Shown here: piece by piece, positions 1 through 9,274 of the stretch | Position numbering within the stretch: the first letter of the stretch is position 1 | How the letters are laid out: every line of letters starts with the position of its first letter | Origin: Talinum fruticosum | Taxonomy: Eukaryota; Streptophyta; Magnoliopsida; Caryophyllales; Talinaceae | Assembly (NCBI GenBank): GCA_021018815.1 | Contig: JAITYX010000026.1 | Location: forward strand, 6,510,001 to 6,574,000 | DNA length: 64,000 nt | Direction of reading: 5' to 3' | Notes under the pieces: generated by a model | Databases searched by the model: none | The model's input: the letters and a program-made list of their open reading frames with translations, nothing else | Told to the model about the DNA's origin: nothing | Position numbers and translations under genes: made by a program

Positions 1-236
1 CAAGCATGAAGATAGGGTTGGTGTGAGCTTGGAGTTCGTCCATCCCGCAAGGAATTGTCTCGCTTCAAATTGAAAACGTAAACAGCTCCCTCCTCCGGAT
101 CGATATGTGACACAGCTTGATTGACTCCTTTAAGCAGGTTGGAGTCAAGGTTTTGTAGCTGAAATGGTGCGGCTATACTTGGTTCATTCACAGCGAACAA
201 GCAATAGCAGCCTCTTGCCATACTTCTAGTCATCAT
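1..236 (-). CDS. 5' part of an internal ORF of gypsy-type element A, cut by the window edge
   Basis: An open frame starts at the ATG pair at 231-236 and runs to position 1 without a stop, so it is truncated by the window. It begins MMTRSMARGC and continues with a hydrophilic stretch (HIDPEEGAVY and so on) that I do not recognise. It lies just downstream, on the minus strand, of an LTR (419-1064) and a primer-binding site (397-413), the place of the leader/gag region of an LTR retrotransposon. I infer that it is the start of the element's gag or a pre-gag reading frame. A competing short frame (MAPKNASHS..., ending near 226) lies directly upstream, so the true start is uncertain. Confidence 0.4.
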   Translation of the reverse strand, partial: MMTRSMARGCYCLFAVNEPSIAAPFQLQNLDSNLLKGVNQAVSHIDPEEGAVYVFNLKRDNSLRDGRTPSSHQPYLHA

Positions 237-396
237 TCTCGCTAGATGCATTGCACTGCGTTGGTGGGTCCCCGAGAAGTGGATCCAAGTAGTTTTGTTC
301 TTTGAAGATTGAGTGACTCGCGTTCTTGGGAGCCATGTGTTCTTCAAAAGATGTAGAGTGTTGATTTGTTTGGAGAAAAAGATGAGAGGTAGAGAG

Positions 397-413
397 GTCC
401 CACCGGCGTGCCA
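397..413 (-). promoter_or_regulatory. Primer-binding site of LTR element A
   Basis: On the minus strand the sequence after the LTR end reads AATTT TGGCACGCCGGTGGGAC. It starts with TGG, as expected for pairing with a tRNA 3' CCA end, and closely resembles the primer-binding site often found after the 5' LTR in plant Ty3/gypsy elements. Its position shows that 419-1064 is a 5' LTR and that the body of the element extends leftwards out of the window. Confidence 0.6.
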
Positions 414-418
414 AAATT

Positions 419-1064
419 TGTAAACACAAATTTCGAGTCTAAAATAAATAAAGATAGGAAATTAGGAAACAAATATAAGTTGTATTGATTTTTGTTTAAT
501 GGGTACAATCTCTCGTATTGGATACAATAAATGTAATCCTCTCGATTCAATCTCCTTGTAACTCGAACGATTCGAGGCGTCGTGGCTTGATCTCGAACGT
601 TAATGCCGAGGCGGATAATGAACGCTTGAATGGTTCTTGATTTGAGAGTCTTGAATTTGAATCGTTGACTCTTATTTCGAACAGCTGCGCACTCGATCCT
701 TGGCGCTTGGTAGCTGGATGTCGTTTGCAGCTTGAGCTCCGGATTTCGTAGATGCTGAATGAGTCGAAAAAATGAGGAAATGACCTCTATTTATAACTTT
801 TTGGAGCTAGGGTTTGGCTTGAGCTTTGGGCTTTGGGCTTTGGGCTTGGGCCCATAATTTAGTAATTATTTCTTAAAAGAAATATTTACTATTTACTGCA
901 TCATCAATGACACGTGGCAACTTCTAATTGGCCAGAATTTGATTTCTTTTTATTTTAATTTTAAAGGCTTTCCAAGGCCAATTTTACACGTGGCAATTCG
1001 CAATAGGTGGAATTAATTTCCACGTGGCGACATATAGTCGGCTAACGAATTTTTGCCTCCTACA
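419..1064 (-). mobile_element. 5' LTR of minus-strand gypsy-type element A
   Basis: Read on the minus strand, a 646-bp segment starts TGTAGGAGGC at 1064 and ends TGTTTACA at 419, giving the canonical TG...CA termini. It is followed directly by a primer-binding site. A TATA box (TATAAATA, minus strand) lies at 788-795, so transcription would run leftwards. The matching 3' LTR and the left target duplication lie outside the window. The right flank abuts decayed element B, so element A probably inserted into element B. Confidence 0.65.
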
Positions 1065-1943
1065 CACACCCTTCCACTTTTCCAAGCTAAATGGATATTA
1101 CAAACAGATGAGGAAGCTATGGAAGCAATTTTTATGATCTTCCATAGCTTTTATTAATTCTTTAGGAATTTCTTATTCATCATTAGAGGCAAAACAACTA
1201 AGAGCAAGAAAAGGTAAGAAGATGAAAGATTCACTTTATTGAATGAGGAAACGAGTACATCAAACTCAAAAGCAGAATTGGAAATGAAAGAATTAGAATT
1301 AGAAATAATAAAAGAAGAAGAAGAAATACAAGCGCTAACACTAGACTCGAAGGAGGGTGCGCTCCTAGGCTAACAACGAAATTCTTAGCCCTCCTCGAGC
1401 ACCAATCCAAGTAATATGCTTGGACCCTTCTATATCAGCATCGATGATGAACCCGGACGGATCGAATTGCGGATGCGACATAGCTCGCGACATTACCGAG
1501 ACACAGCTCCCTTCTAGATTACCCTCTTGACCGAACAAAAGGCCGAAAAGATTGTTTCTAGCGAGATTGGTCCGGGCCGAAAAGATTGCCTCTTCTTCTA
1601 AATATAGTAGTCGTTGAAGATTTCTAAACCATGTACTAGAATACCCCTCTCCTAGATGTAATGGGGCTCAGGAAAACCGTAATAAGGAAAGTTGTTTGCT
1701 TCTCTTAGAAATTGTCCATTCGGGGTAAAAGGAAAGGGCCTAATAAAGCGGACTCGTATGTGGTGTAGTCCTCTTAACCTAGATTTCCCACTTGGCTTGA
1801 GCTATTTCCTTAGTGGTAGGTTGATAGCCTAGCCCAAAGTTGTAGTTGTCAGTGGGTTCAAGGGGTGGAAAAATAGGGTGGTATGCCCTTCGACTGCAGT
1901 AAGACCTGGAAAATACCCTTTCCTCCTAAGCATCGATTGGATA

Positions 1944-2416
1944 CTAGGGTTGCCATAAAAGGTTAAAGCTAAAAGGTGCTTCATCCCTTTCTAAGACATC
2001 AATGGTTTCAAATCCATACAATTCTTCATTATTAGCATCATGCTCGATCTCCACTGCGGACTCTTTGGAAGTGATAGTAGCACAAAGATTATCCTCGTTG
2101 ATAGTTATGACCTGACCTTTGATGATCATCTTGACCTTCCGATGCAGTGTAGAGGGCACTCGCTCGATGATCGTGCAACCAAGGACGTCCTAGAAGCAGA
2201 TTAAAAGTAGTTAGGATATCTAAGACTTGAAATTCAATATTCCTCTCCATTGGCCCTATATTGATTGGTAAGGTCACTGTTCCCCAGATCTGTTCTTCTA
2301 GAATTATGGTGTGCTCGGAAATGAACAATTTGCTTAGAGAGTTGTTCCTCCCTAATACCTAACCTCTTAGCAGTTCGCCAAGGACACACATTAACTGCCG
2401 ATTCGTTGTCTACCAA
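1944..2416 (-). pseudogene. Retropepsin-like protease fragment of element B
   Basis: Three overlapping minus-strand frames together show a plant Ty3/gypsy aspartic protease region. First comes VDNESAVNVCP, where the family usually has VD(N/S)GSALNVCP, so the catalytic DSG/NGS-type triad is altered to NES. Then comes the second half with NLLLGRPWLHDH. Last comes the linker PSTLHRKVKMIIKGQ, typical of the segment after the protease in these elements. The domain pieces lie in three frames (2234-2416, 2089-2328, 1944-2159), so at least two frameshifts separate them. This is a dead copy. Confidence 0.65.
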
Positions 2417-3428
2417 GGTTAAGGGAACAAACTTGTTAATGTAAGTTACGATTAAATAAAAGGCATTGTTGTGTGCAACGCCTTCTTTTAGGAGATCCTT
2501 CGATCAAAAGTAATGGTTTCATCCCCACTTGTTAACCAATCCTACTACTTCCTCTTGTGTGGTTTCAGGCGAAACTTCAATCTTATTGAGTGCATCGATT
2601 AAAGTTTGTCTATGTTTCTAGGAAATAGATATTAATTGCTAGATATAAATGTCAACTTTTAATTTCTGGAGTTGCTTAAGGATTGGGTCTTCTTCCTTTG
2701 CAACTTCGAGGTTTTTTGGGGCTTCCCGAGTGTGTTGTGGACCCAAGGGTGCATTGTGCCATCCCGATCTAGTAAGAAACTGAATAGTAGGGCTCTAGTG
2801 TTTCCCAAAAAGTCTTCTTCTAAGGGTGATGTGCCCCGAAGTCGTCACTATTGTTGTCAACATCTCTTATTTCGTACACATCTCCCTAATCACTTACCCA
2901 CAGCCCTGGACTTCCGGATCCAATGGAGGTAGGCTAGGAAGCGGTTGTGACTCGTCGATATCTTAAATAAAAATAGAAGGATCCCACTGACCTGGTATAG
3001 GTTCAGTAAAGATGGCTAAGGTGCACTAAAAGGGTTTTTGTTGTTACTCCATTTTTGGGTAGCCTTAGGCAGGGGTAATTGGCTATTTTGAAACATATCT
3101 TCTAGTTTGTTCTTGAATGTCCAACACGATTCAAGTATCGTGTCCTCGTGCACTATGGTATTTGTAAAATTTTCCCGCGTCCCAATTTTTAGACTTTTGC
3201 GGTTTCGATTCTCGCTCTAATAGGTGGCAATTCTATTTTCCCTTTCTCCAAGAAACGGTCAATGGCTTGAGTATAAGTAGTATCCATAGGAGCTTAGTCA
3301 GTATACTTGTTGAGGGCATTGACATCCGCACCCCGTAGCATTGCCGACATTGGATGTTTTCTTATCTTTAAAATGATAATTACCTCTATATCCGGTCGCG
3401 GTGGACAGCTTCTTCTTCTATTAGCAAG

Positions 3429-4214
3429 TCAAGCATCTCTAAGGGTTGAAAAGTTCATCATGGGTAGGAATTTGAACTGTTGATTATAATTGGATTGAAG
3501 GTTCTTCACAATGATGCGAACTTGATCATTCTCGGAGGGTTGGTCAACCATATGGGCTGCCTTTACTCTCCATCCGGTCAGGAAATCAGTGAAGCTCTCC
3601 TTCTCGCCTTGCTTGATTAATTCCAAGTCTCTAAAAGTAACTGGTAGATTTGTGTTATAGGAGCATTGATGGAGGAACTCTTTGCACAAATCTGTCCAAT
3701 TGGCGACCTTGCATGGGTCAACCGTATTATACCACTTCATGACGTCGGTATCAAATGTCCAGGGAAGATAATGTGGTAAGTGTCTTCGAGAATGTTCCTA
3801 AGAGTCATTTCTCTCAAGAAGTTGCGTACGTGATGATGGGGATTCTCGAAACCTTTGAACTTAATATCGGCGTGGTAAACTTAGGAGGTAGTTTACCCTT
3901 GGGGATTGAAGTGAATCCCTTATGATCGAAATAATGATTGTTGAACATGGATGACTCCTCAACATCCGTTCTATCCGATTTATATGGGAATCGGATCGAG
4001 TTTTGGATTCAGGCTTAGGGATTCAAGTTTAGGACTATCCGGAGAAAATTGGATGGGTGGAGGTGGTATAACCAAAGCCATTTCCCTTTTCGCAAGCTTT
4101 GCTTCTTCGGGTTCTTCTCTTCTTCTACGTTCAACTTCCTCATCTCTCTTAATAACCTCAATAGCCCTTATGATTTCCTTAAGATCTCTTAATATAGAGG
4201 ATATCCTTGGCTAG
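3429..4214 (-). pseudogene. Gag (retrotransposon gag domain) fragment of element B
   Basis: The clear part is 3429-3740: WYNTVDPCKVANWTDLCKEF, then a run ending in SFTDFLTGWRVKAA and VKNLQSNYNQQF. This is the usual pattern of the plant retrotransposon gag (UBN2/Retrotrans_gag) domain, with an aromatic W-x-x-L...F core and the F..(Y/F)...WR.KA signature. Upstream (3741-4214) the minus strand reads a charged, Glu/Arg-rich and Pro-rich segment typical of gag N-termini, but in broken frames. No zinc knuckle was found downstream. It is a degenerate structural-protein gene and not functional. Confidence 0.6.
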
Positions 4215-4522
4215 ACGTTCTAATCTTTTAAAGCTCGGATTCCGACGATACTCGGTTGCCATAGACTTCCTCACAAAGGATGAGGTTTATGACCATGTAA
4301 GAGAAGATCACTTTCAGGAGGAAGGGACTCAAGTGCAAGACTGGAAGAGACTAAGGATTTGGATACACATAGAGAATGCAATGATGATATGATATGATGA
4401 ATAACTTAATAAAATGCTTCCTATATGATAATGCATTTCCTTATTTGAGATGAACTTTGGACTTATGCAGAATAGGAGAGATAGACCTACCTATCCTAAT
4501 ATGAAATGATTTTTCTTTCTTA

Positions 4523-4692
4523 GCTAATGCAAATGAACTTACCTAATATGAGATGATTTTATTTGGCTAATGCAAATGGACTCACCTAATATGAGTATTT
4601 TATTTGGCTAATGCAAATGGACTCACCTAATACGAGATGATTTTATGTAGTTAATGCAAATGGACTCACCTAATATGAGATGATGCAAAATG
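4523..4692. repeat. Tandem repeat, about 42 bp unit, four copies
   Basis: Units beginning gctaatgcaaatgga...cacctaatatgaga start at 4523, 4566, 4607 and 4650 (spacing 43, 41 and 43 bp). Copies differ by a few substitutions. The repeat sits in the noncoding leader between LTR B and gag. Confidence 0.75.
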
Positions 4693-5440
4693 AAATGTGA
4701 AGATGCAAAAGAAAATAAAAGGATTGGACAATAAAAAAGGGAACTTCTGGTAAGACCCTTTCACAAATAGCAACTACTTAGGCTATTAGAAAGATAATTT
4801 TAAAATGATACGGAAAAATGCAAACAATCGACCAACCTTATTAGGGAAAAAGGTATTTTGACTTTTGGCTAAATGCACATAACGGACCGACTCTAGGAAA
4901 TTTATTAAAGTGTTTTATTTGCACCCATGCAAGGGTCTAAATCAAGCACTTCTCACCTATTCCTAAAGGCTCACAAGCGGAAGATTAAATCTAAAACAAA
5001 CACATTCGTCCAAGCATGCAAATGAAATCGAGAGGAAAACCTAGAAGTCAAAAAGTTCTATAGCCCAAGAGTTCAAGATTTTGGATATATGGTGACACAT
5101 ATTCCGAAATTTGGTCCCCCATGGGTTGCACGGATAAGGATACCAACCAGAATTTTGGTGCCTCTCGGTGAACTAAAAAGGTTTAGCCTAAGATGGCATG
5201 CTACGAGGGAGGAGGTACTATTTCCTCGGGCCAAGCCTAGTTGGGCCCGTCTACGAGAACCAGTGGGAACCTCTCTCCGGAAAGGGTAAATAGGGGGTAC
5301 AATAAAGTTTTCCTATTGGTCATAAACAATATTTAAACTAGTTCAAAGGTTGCTAAAAATGCGGTATGTCTAATGCAAGCACATCATTAATAGCACACTA
5401 CTCAAATTTTCAAGTTTCGCCCTCTTAATAAAAAGTTTAT

Positions 5441-5457
5441 TCCCAGATGGAGTTGCC
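5441..5457 (-). promoter_or_regulatory. Degenerate primer-binding site of element B
   Basis: On the minus strand this reads TGGCAACTCCATCTGGG, close to the TGGCGACTCCACTGGGG-type primer-binding site of many plant gypsy elements. It directly follows the inferred end of LTR B and sets the orientation of that element. Confidence 0.5.
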
Positions 5458-7425
5458 ACTCGTAGAAACCACGGCCAGCTGGGCCCCGCCGAGCTTCCCC
5501 ACTTGTGTCGGATCTCTTTTTTAAGATTACTTTTGAAGATGGTTTTAGAAAGTCGATTTTGAAATGTAGGGGTGAACTTTTTATTAAGATTTCCGAATTT
5601 TATTAAATCAAGTTGAAATGAATTAAATCATATTTGATTTGTGGTTTTATTAATCATTTTATTTTAGCAATTATTTTAGAAGTCCCGGGATCTTATTTTC
5701 CAATTAAGGACTAAATAATATTAGGCTTATGATTCTGTCGTGGGGCTTTAGGGCCGGATTAGTGTGAAAACACCAGTCTGGACTGAAGCCATCACCGTTG
5801 CCCCCACGGTGTTGGCCGTAGCCTGCACCGGGGAAGGCGGCGCTGGCCGAGATCTCATGGCTGGTGAAACCAACCTCGGTCTCGCCCAGTGGGCAGATCT
5901 AGAACCTAATGTAATTTTTTCTATGAATAGAAAACACCGAGATGCGATTTTGCTTAGAACAAAACATAAAATAAGCTAGTCGCCAGTTAGTTTTTAAGAA
6001 GGAAAAAACTAACAAAAACACAAAAAGAATATTCGCTCCCTCAATCTTAGTATGGGAAAAACTAATACCGAAAAAGACTAAAAATTGACTCCATCGGTCT
6101 TAAACCGAGAATTGGATTCAAGGGCAAGGGTACAAAATGTAGGATAAATCCCTCCATTCCGCTCGTCCAAAACGGTCATTCCTAGTTCGAGTAGTGTATT
6201 AATAAAGATGTAAGAAAACAAGCATACAACATACGAAACAAAATTAAAGCAACCAAAACATAACAAGGAAAACGATAAAGAAAAGCGGAAATAAAAGATT
6301 ACATCGGTCGTGGAGGATATTAAAGCGATTACATCTCTTAAAACACAATACGGAAAGCAAATAAAATGGAAATAAATATAATCGTTCGAAGGTTGAAATA
6401 TGGCCCTCGGGTTGTCCCATCTTGCCGATCCGGATCTCCACGCCGGATCTCTCGATGCAATGGCGACAATCCAAAGAAAAGGGCTAGTTTTGTGAAATAT
6501 GTCTAGGGTATGGCAGTGATCGAGTTGAATGAGTGCCCGGATATCAAAATAATCGAATATTCTTTAGCTCTTTGCACGGATTCAACGGTGAAAGATGAGT
6601 GTTTATAGAAATTTCAACAGAGTGATGGTTTGGTAAAAGTATTCAAGTTGGCTTTCAGCGAGCATGATGCTAAGGCAGGACACCGTATGCGAATAAGAGT
6701 CATACGTCTCTATTTATAGGAGAGGACCTAGGTCACAAATGACCTACGGTTTGCCTCTTATTAGACGTCCAAATAGCTCAAATAAAACCAAGCCATTCCT
6801 TAAGAGATAGAACTGGACCAAAAGATGATAAAACCGGATAGAACCTAGGTTAAAAGAGGAGGCCGGCACCAGCCAATCGGACCTCCCAAGGTTTCGTGCC
6901 CTAGTTGTGTCTCCAAGGACTCTCCAAGCTAAAAATGCAGCGTTCCACCATGCTTCTAGAAGGTGGGCGTCGGCCACGACGTCGTTTAGAGGAGAAAGCT
7001 TCTAGCCTCGTGTGGACTGTCTTGTGAAGCTTAAAACACAGACACTTTGATGCTCCCGGTCATGAAATGCAATGCTTCAACATCATCTTCAAGCCTTCAA
7101 CTCCTTGCCTAACTTGGACAAAAGTATAATGCGGTATTCTGTACTTGGAATTTCCCAACACAAATCACGGGACTCCCCAATCTCTAAAGGCTCGGCCCAC
7201 CTCTTAGACGGTCCGAAAGAAAAGAGGATTTGTGGACCGACCCAACGCAAAAGGCTATTTAAGTAGTGCTTGGGGGTTCTTTGTGGTTTACTCGGCTTAT
7301 ATTGCACCGATCAATCGAGTCCGAAATCTAAATCCACAAACAGGACTCAGGATTATCATTATCGGGCCGACAAAACAAAATACGTAAATAACAAGATAAA
7401 GGACAATACTTTTTAGGTGTCTACA
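5458..7425 (-). mobile_element. Long 5' LTR (about 1.97 kb) of gypsy element B
   Basis: The minus-strand start is TGTAGACACCTAAAAAG at 7425, a common start for long gypsy LTRs. The end is placed just before the primer-binding site at 5457, to within a few bases, because the CA terminus has decayed. A TATA box lies at 6711-6718 (minus strand, CCTATAAATAGAG). Clear sequence similarity to the plus-strand fragment at 24960-25975 (TATA region and the GGGACAAC-(C/T)-CGAGGGC block) shows that the family is repeated in this window. Open frames inside it are not meaningful genes. Confidence 0.6.
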
Positions 7426-7443
7426 CCACCTCGTCGTTGGATA

Positions 7444-7530
7444 AGATCAATAAAAAAATTTTGGAGTAAATCTAAGGATGCTAATGGCCTTCCTTTTATT
7501 TCATGGGACAAAGTTTGTAGATCAAAAACC
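7444..7530 (+). pseudogene. LINE-type reverse transcriptase fragment
   Basis: The plus strand translates as KKFWSKSKDANGLPFISWDK followed by VCRSK. This resembles the segment after the polymerase core in plant LINE ORF2 proteins (pattern F.W.........V.WD.VC.PK...GGLG), although the GGLG continuation is missing. It is a short 5'-truncated scrap with no start and no downstream domain. It abuts LTR B at 7425, so the element B insertion may have broken it. Confidence 0.45.
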
Positions 7531-7852
7531 TGTTCTCTTTGCCTATTAGAATTAGTAAAATTTAATTATTACCTATTAGATAAAATTTTGTAAATTCCTA
7601 AATCTAATTGTATTTAGATAAAATTTTGTTTTTTGTAATAGATAATTATTACCTATTAGAATTAGTAATAGGAGTTTTGATAATAAAAATTTAATTAAAA
7701 AATTATTATTAAAAGTTCTTACCCTTATAAAGAAGGGTTTATGTACCTCTTATGATTGTGGTGGGTGTATAAGCAAACAAAGTGAGGGTGAAAGAATCAC
7801 CAAAGTAAGAACCCTTAGAGGCTTCTCATGACTATCCCGACTAGATGATAGC
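7531..7852. other. AT-rich noncoding stretch
   Basis: No gene is seen. There are two imperfect copies of an attattacctattaga motif (around 7565 and 7648) and the left copy of the hAT target duplication (atgatagc, 7845-7852). Confidence 0.5.
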
Positions 7853-7930
7853 TAGGGATGGCAACGGGCGGGTTTTCCCGGCCCGTCGGGGTCGTGGCCG
7901 GGGTCGAGGGGAGGTTTTGTGCCCCGAGGC

Positions 7931-7970
7931 GGGACGGGGACGGGGACGGGGACGGGGACGGGGACGGGGG
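7931..7970 (+). repeat. (GGGGAC)n tandem repeat near the left hAT end
   Basis: About six to seven copies of a G-rich hexamer lie 80 bp inside the left terminus. The right subterminal region (12320-12440) is also G/C-rich, with short GGGGC-type runs. Subterminal short repeats are the usual transposase-binding sites in hAT elements; that role is inferred here. Confidence 0.8.
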
Positions 7971-8079
7971 AAATTCCTCCCCGTCCTCATTCCCTCGATA
8001 TTGAAATTACATATATACCCTAAGTTTTGTGCGTATAAGTCATGGGCGAGAGGTAATTTCAATAATTTAGAATACATGC

Positions 8080-9274
8080 CCTAGGTTTTCGGATGTTTGC
8101 CTCATTTGCCATTGCACCTCCCGCCTCTCTCTACCTGCTCCGTCTCTCTCTCACTCTCCTCTCCACAACCACTGTCGCTTCCCCGCCGACTTTGCTCTAC
8201 TGCCGGCGCCGACTGTCGCTCTGTCCGGCGTCGACTCTCGTTGTAGCCTCTCCCTCCTCTCCTTTCCTCTTGCGTCGTCGCTGTTGTCGGGCCTTACCTT
8301 CTCGGTCCTCTCCTCCTCTCGTTTCCACCACCGCTCGCCTCTCCTTCCGGCGTCTTTCCCTCTCGCGTGGCCGGGCCTGTCATCACTCCGCTGCCCGGAA
8401 GACCACCTGCTACCCTCGCCTCTCCTTCCTCGCGACTCTCGCAGTGTCCACTCTCACCGCCGAGACATAGACCGTGGTTATGGACTTGTGGTAAGCTCTC
8501 CTCTCCTGTGTCCTTATTACATTGATGTTTATGCTCTGTTGCTTGTTGTGTTTAATTGATGTTTAGCATCACTTTAATTTGTTTAGCAACTAGTAGTTAG
8601 GGATGTTTATGCTATGTAAGCTCTCCGTCACGTTGAAGGTACAACCGGAAGTAAAATATCTTTGAATTGTGTTCATATTCTTGTGTTTAGCAAGCAATCT
8701 ACAATTCAACTAGATGGGGTGTTGTTGAGCTTAAACTAAAGCTTGATTTTGGAAATTTGCTATCTAAATAATTATTTTGGTTTGCTTAGAGGTAGGGCTC
8801 GGAATTTTACTGTCTTAATTTTGTTGAATATGAGGGTGTTTTTTCTTCGAGTAATCGGTTGTTATTAGGGTTTTTGCTTGTGATTTGAGATGTGAAACTT
8901 GGTGAATTTCTATTATTGTGCTGTAGAATTGTTTGAGGGAGGGGAGAGAGAGACACTCTAAAGTTTTAAGCTGCAACAAATGGTCTTTGAGCTTCTCCGA
9001 ATTATTAACCAACCGCAATTTGTGTTTCATTAGAAAAAGGATCTTTGTTTGCCCATGGTTTTTGAATCTTCCTTCCTTGTTTGAGGTGATTGAAAAGAAC
9101 AAGTTTTGTTCTTCTATAGCTGAAATATATGACTGATAACCAACTTTTTGCCCATGATTATGTTGTTTTGATCTTGTGAATACATTGAGCTTAGGTTGAT
9201 GATGAATTTGCTATAGAAACTTTTTGAATTTATCACTTAGAGTTAAATTTGATTGTTGATGATAATTACGGATC
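8080..9274 (+). other. Leader and probable 5' intron of the hAT transposase gene
   Basis: 8093-8480 is C/T-rich, as in plant 5' untranslated regions, and its open frames are compositional. A good donor (GTGGTAAGC, intron from about 8490) is followed by AT-rich sequence up to the transposase ATG at 9275, so a leader intron is likely. The acceptor could not be fixed. Confidence 0.4.

Larger units (their letters stand above)
1065..5457 (-). mobile_element. Decayed internal region of minus-strand Ty3/gypsy element B
   Basis: This stretch lies between the end of LTR A and the primer-binding site of LTR B. Minus-strand fragments of gag (3429-4214) and of a retropepsin with its downstream linker (1944-2416) occur in the expected order. 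The linker continues at about 1786-1854 (peptide FGLGYQPTTKEIAQAKWEI) with in-frame stops. Reverse transcriptase, RNase H and integrase are not in the window; they were either lost or displaced to the left by insertion of element A. Several stops and frameshifts make it non-functional. Between 4215 and 5440 I see only noncoding leader, including a short tandem repeat. Confidence 0.65.

Noticed and set aside
8093..8559. Ser/Leu/Pro/Arg-rich frames at the start of the hAT element
   Set aside because: C/T-rich leader sequence upstream of the real start; no domain, and a splice donor follows.
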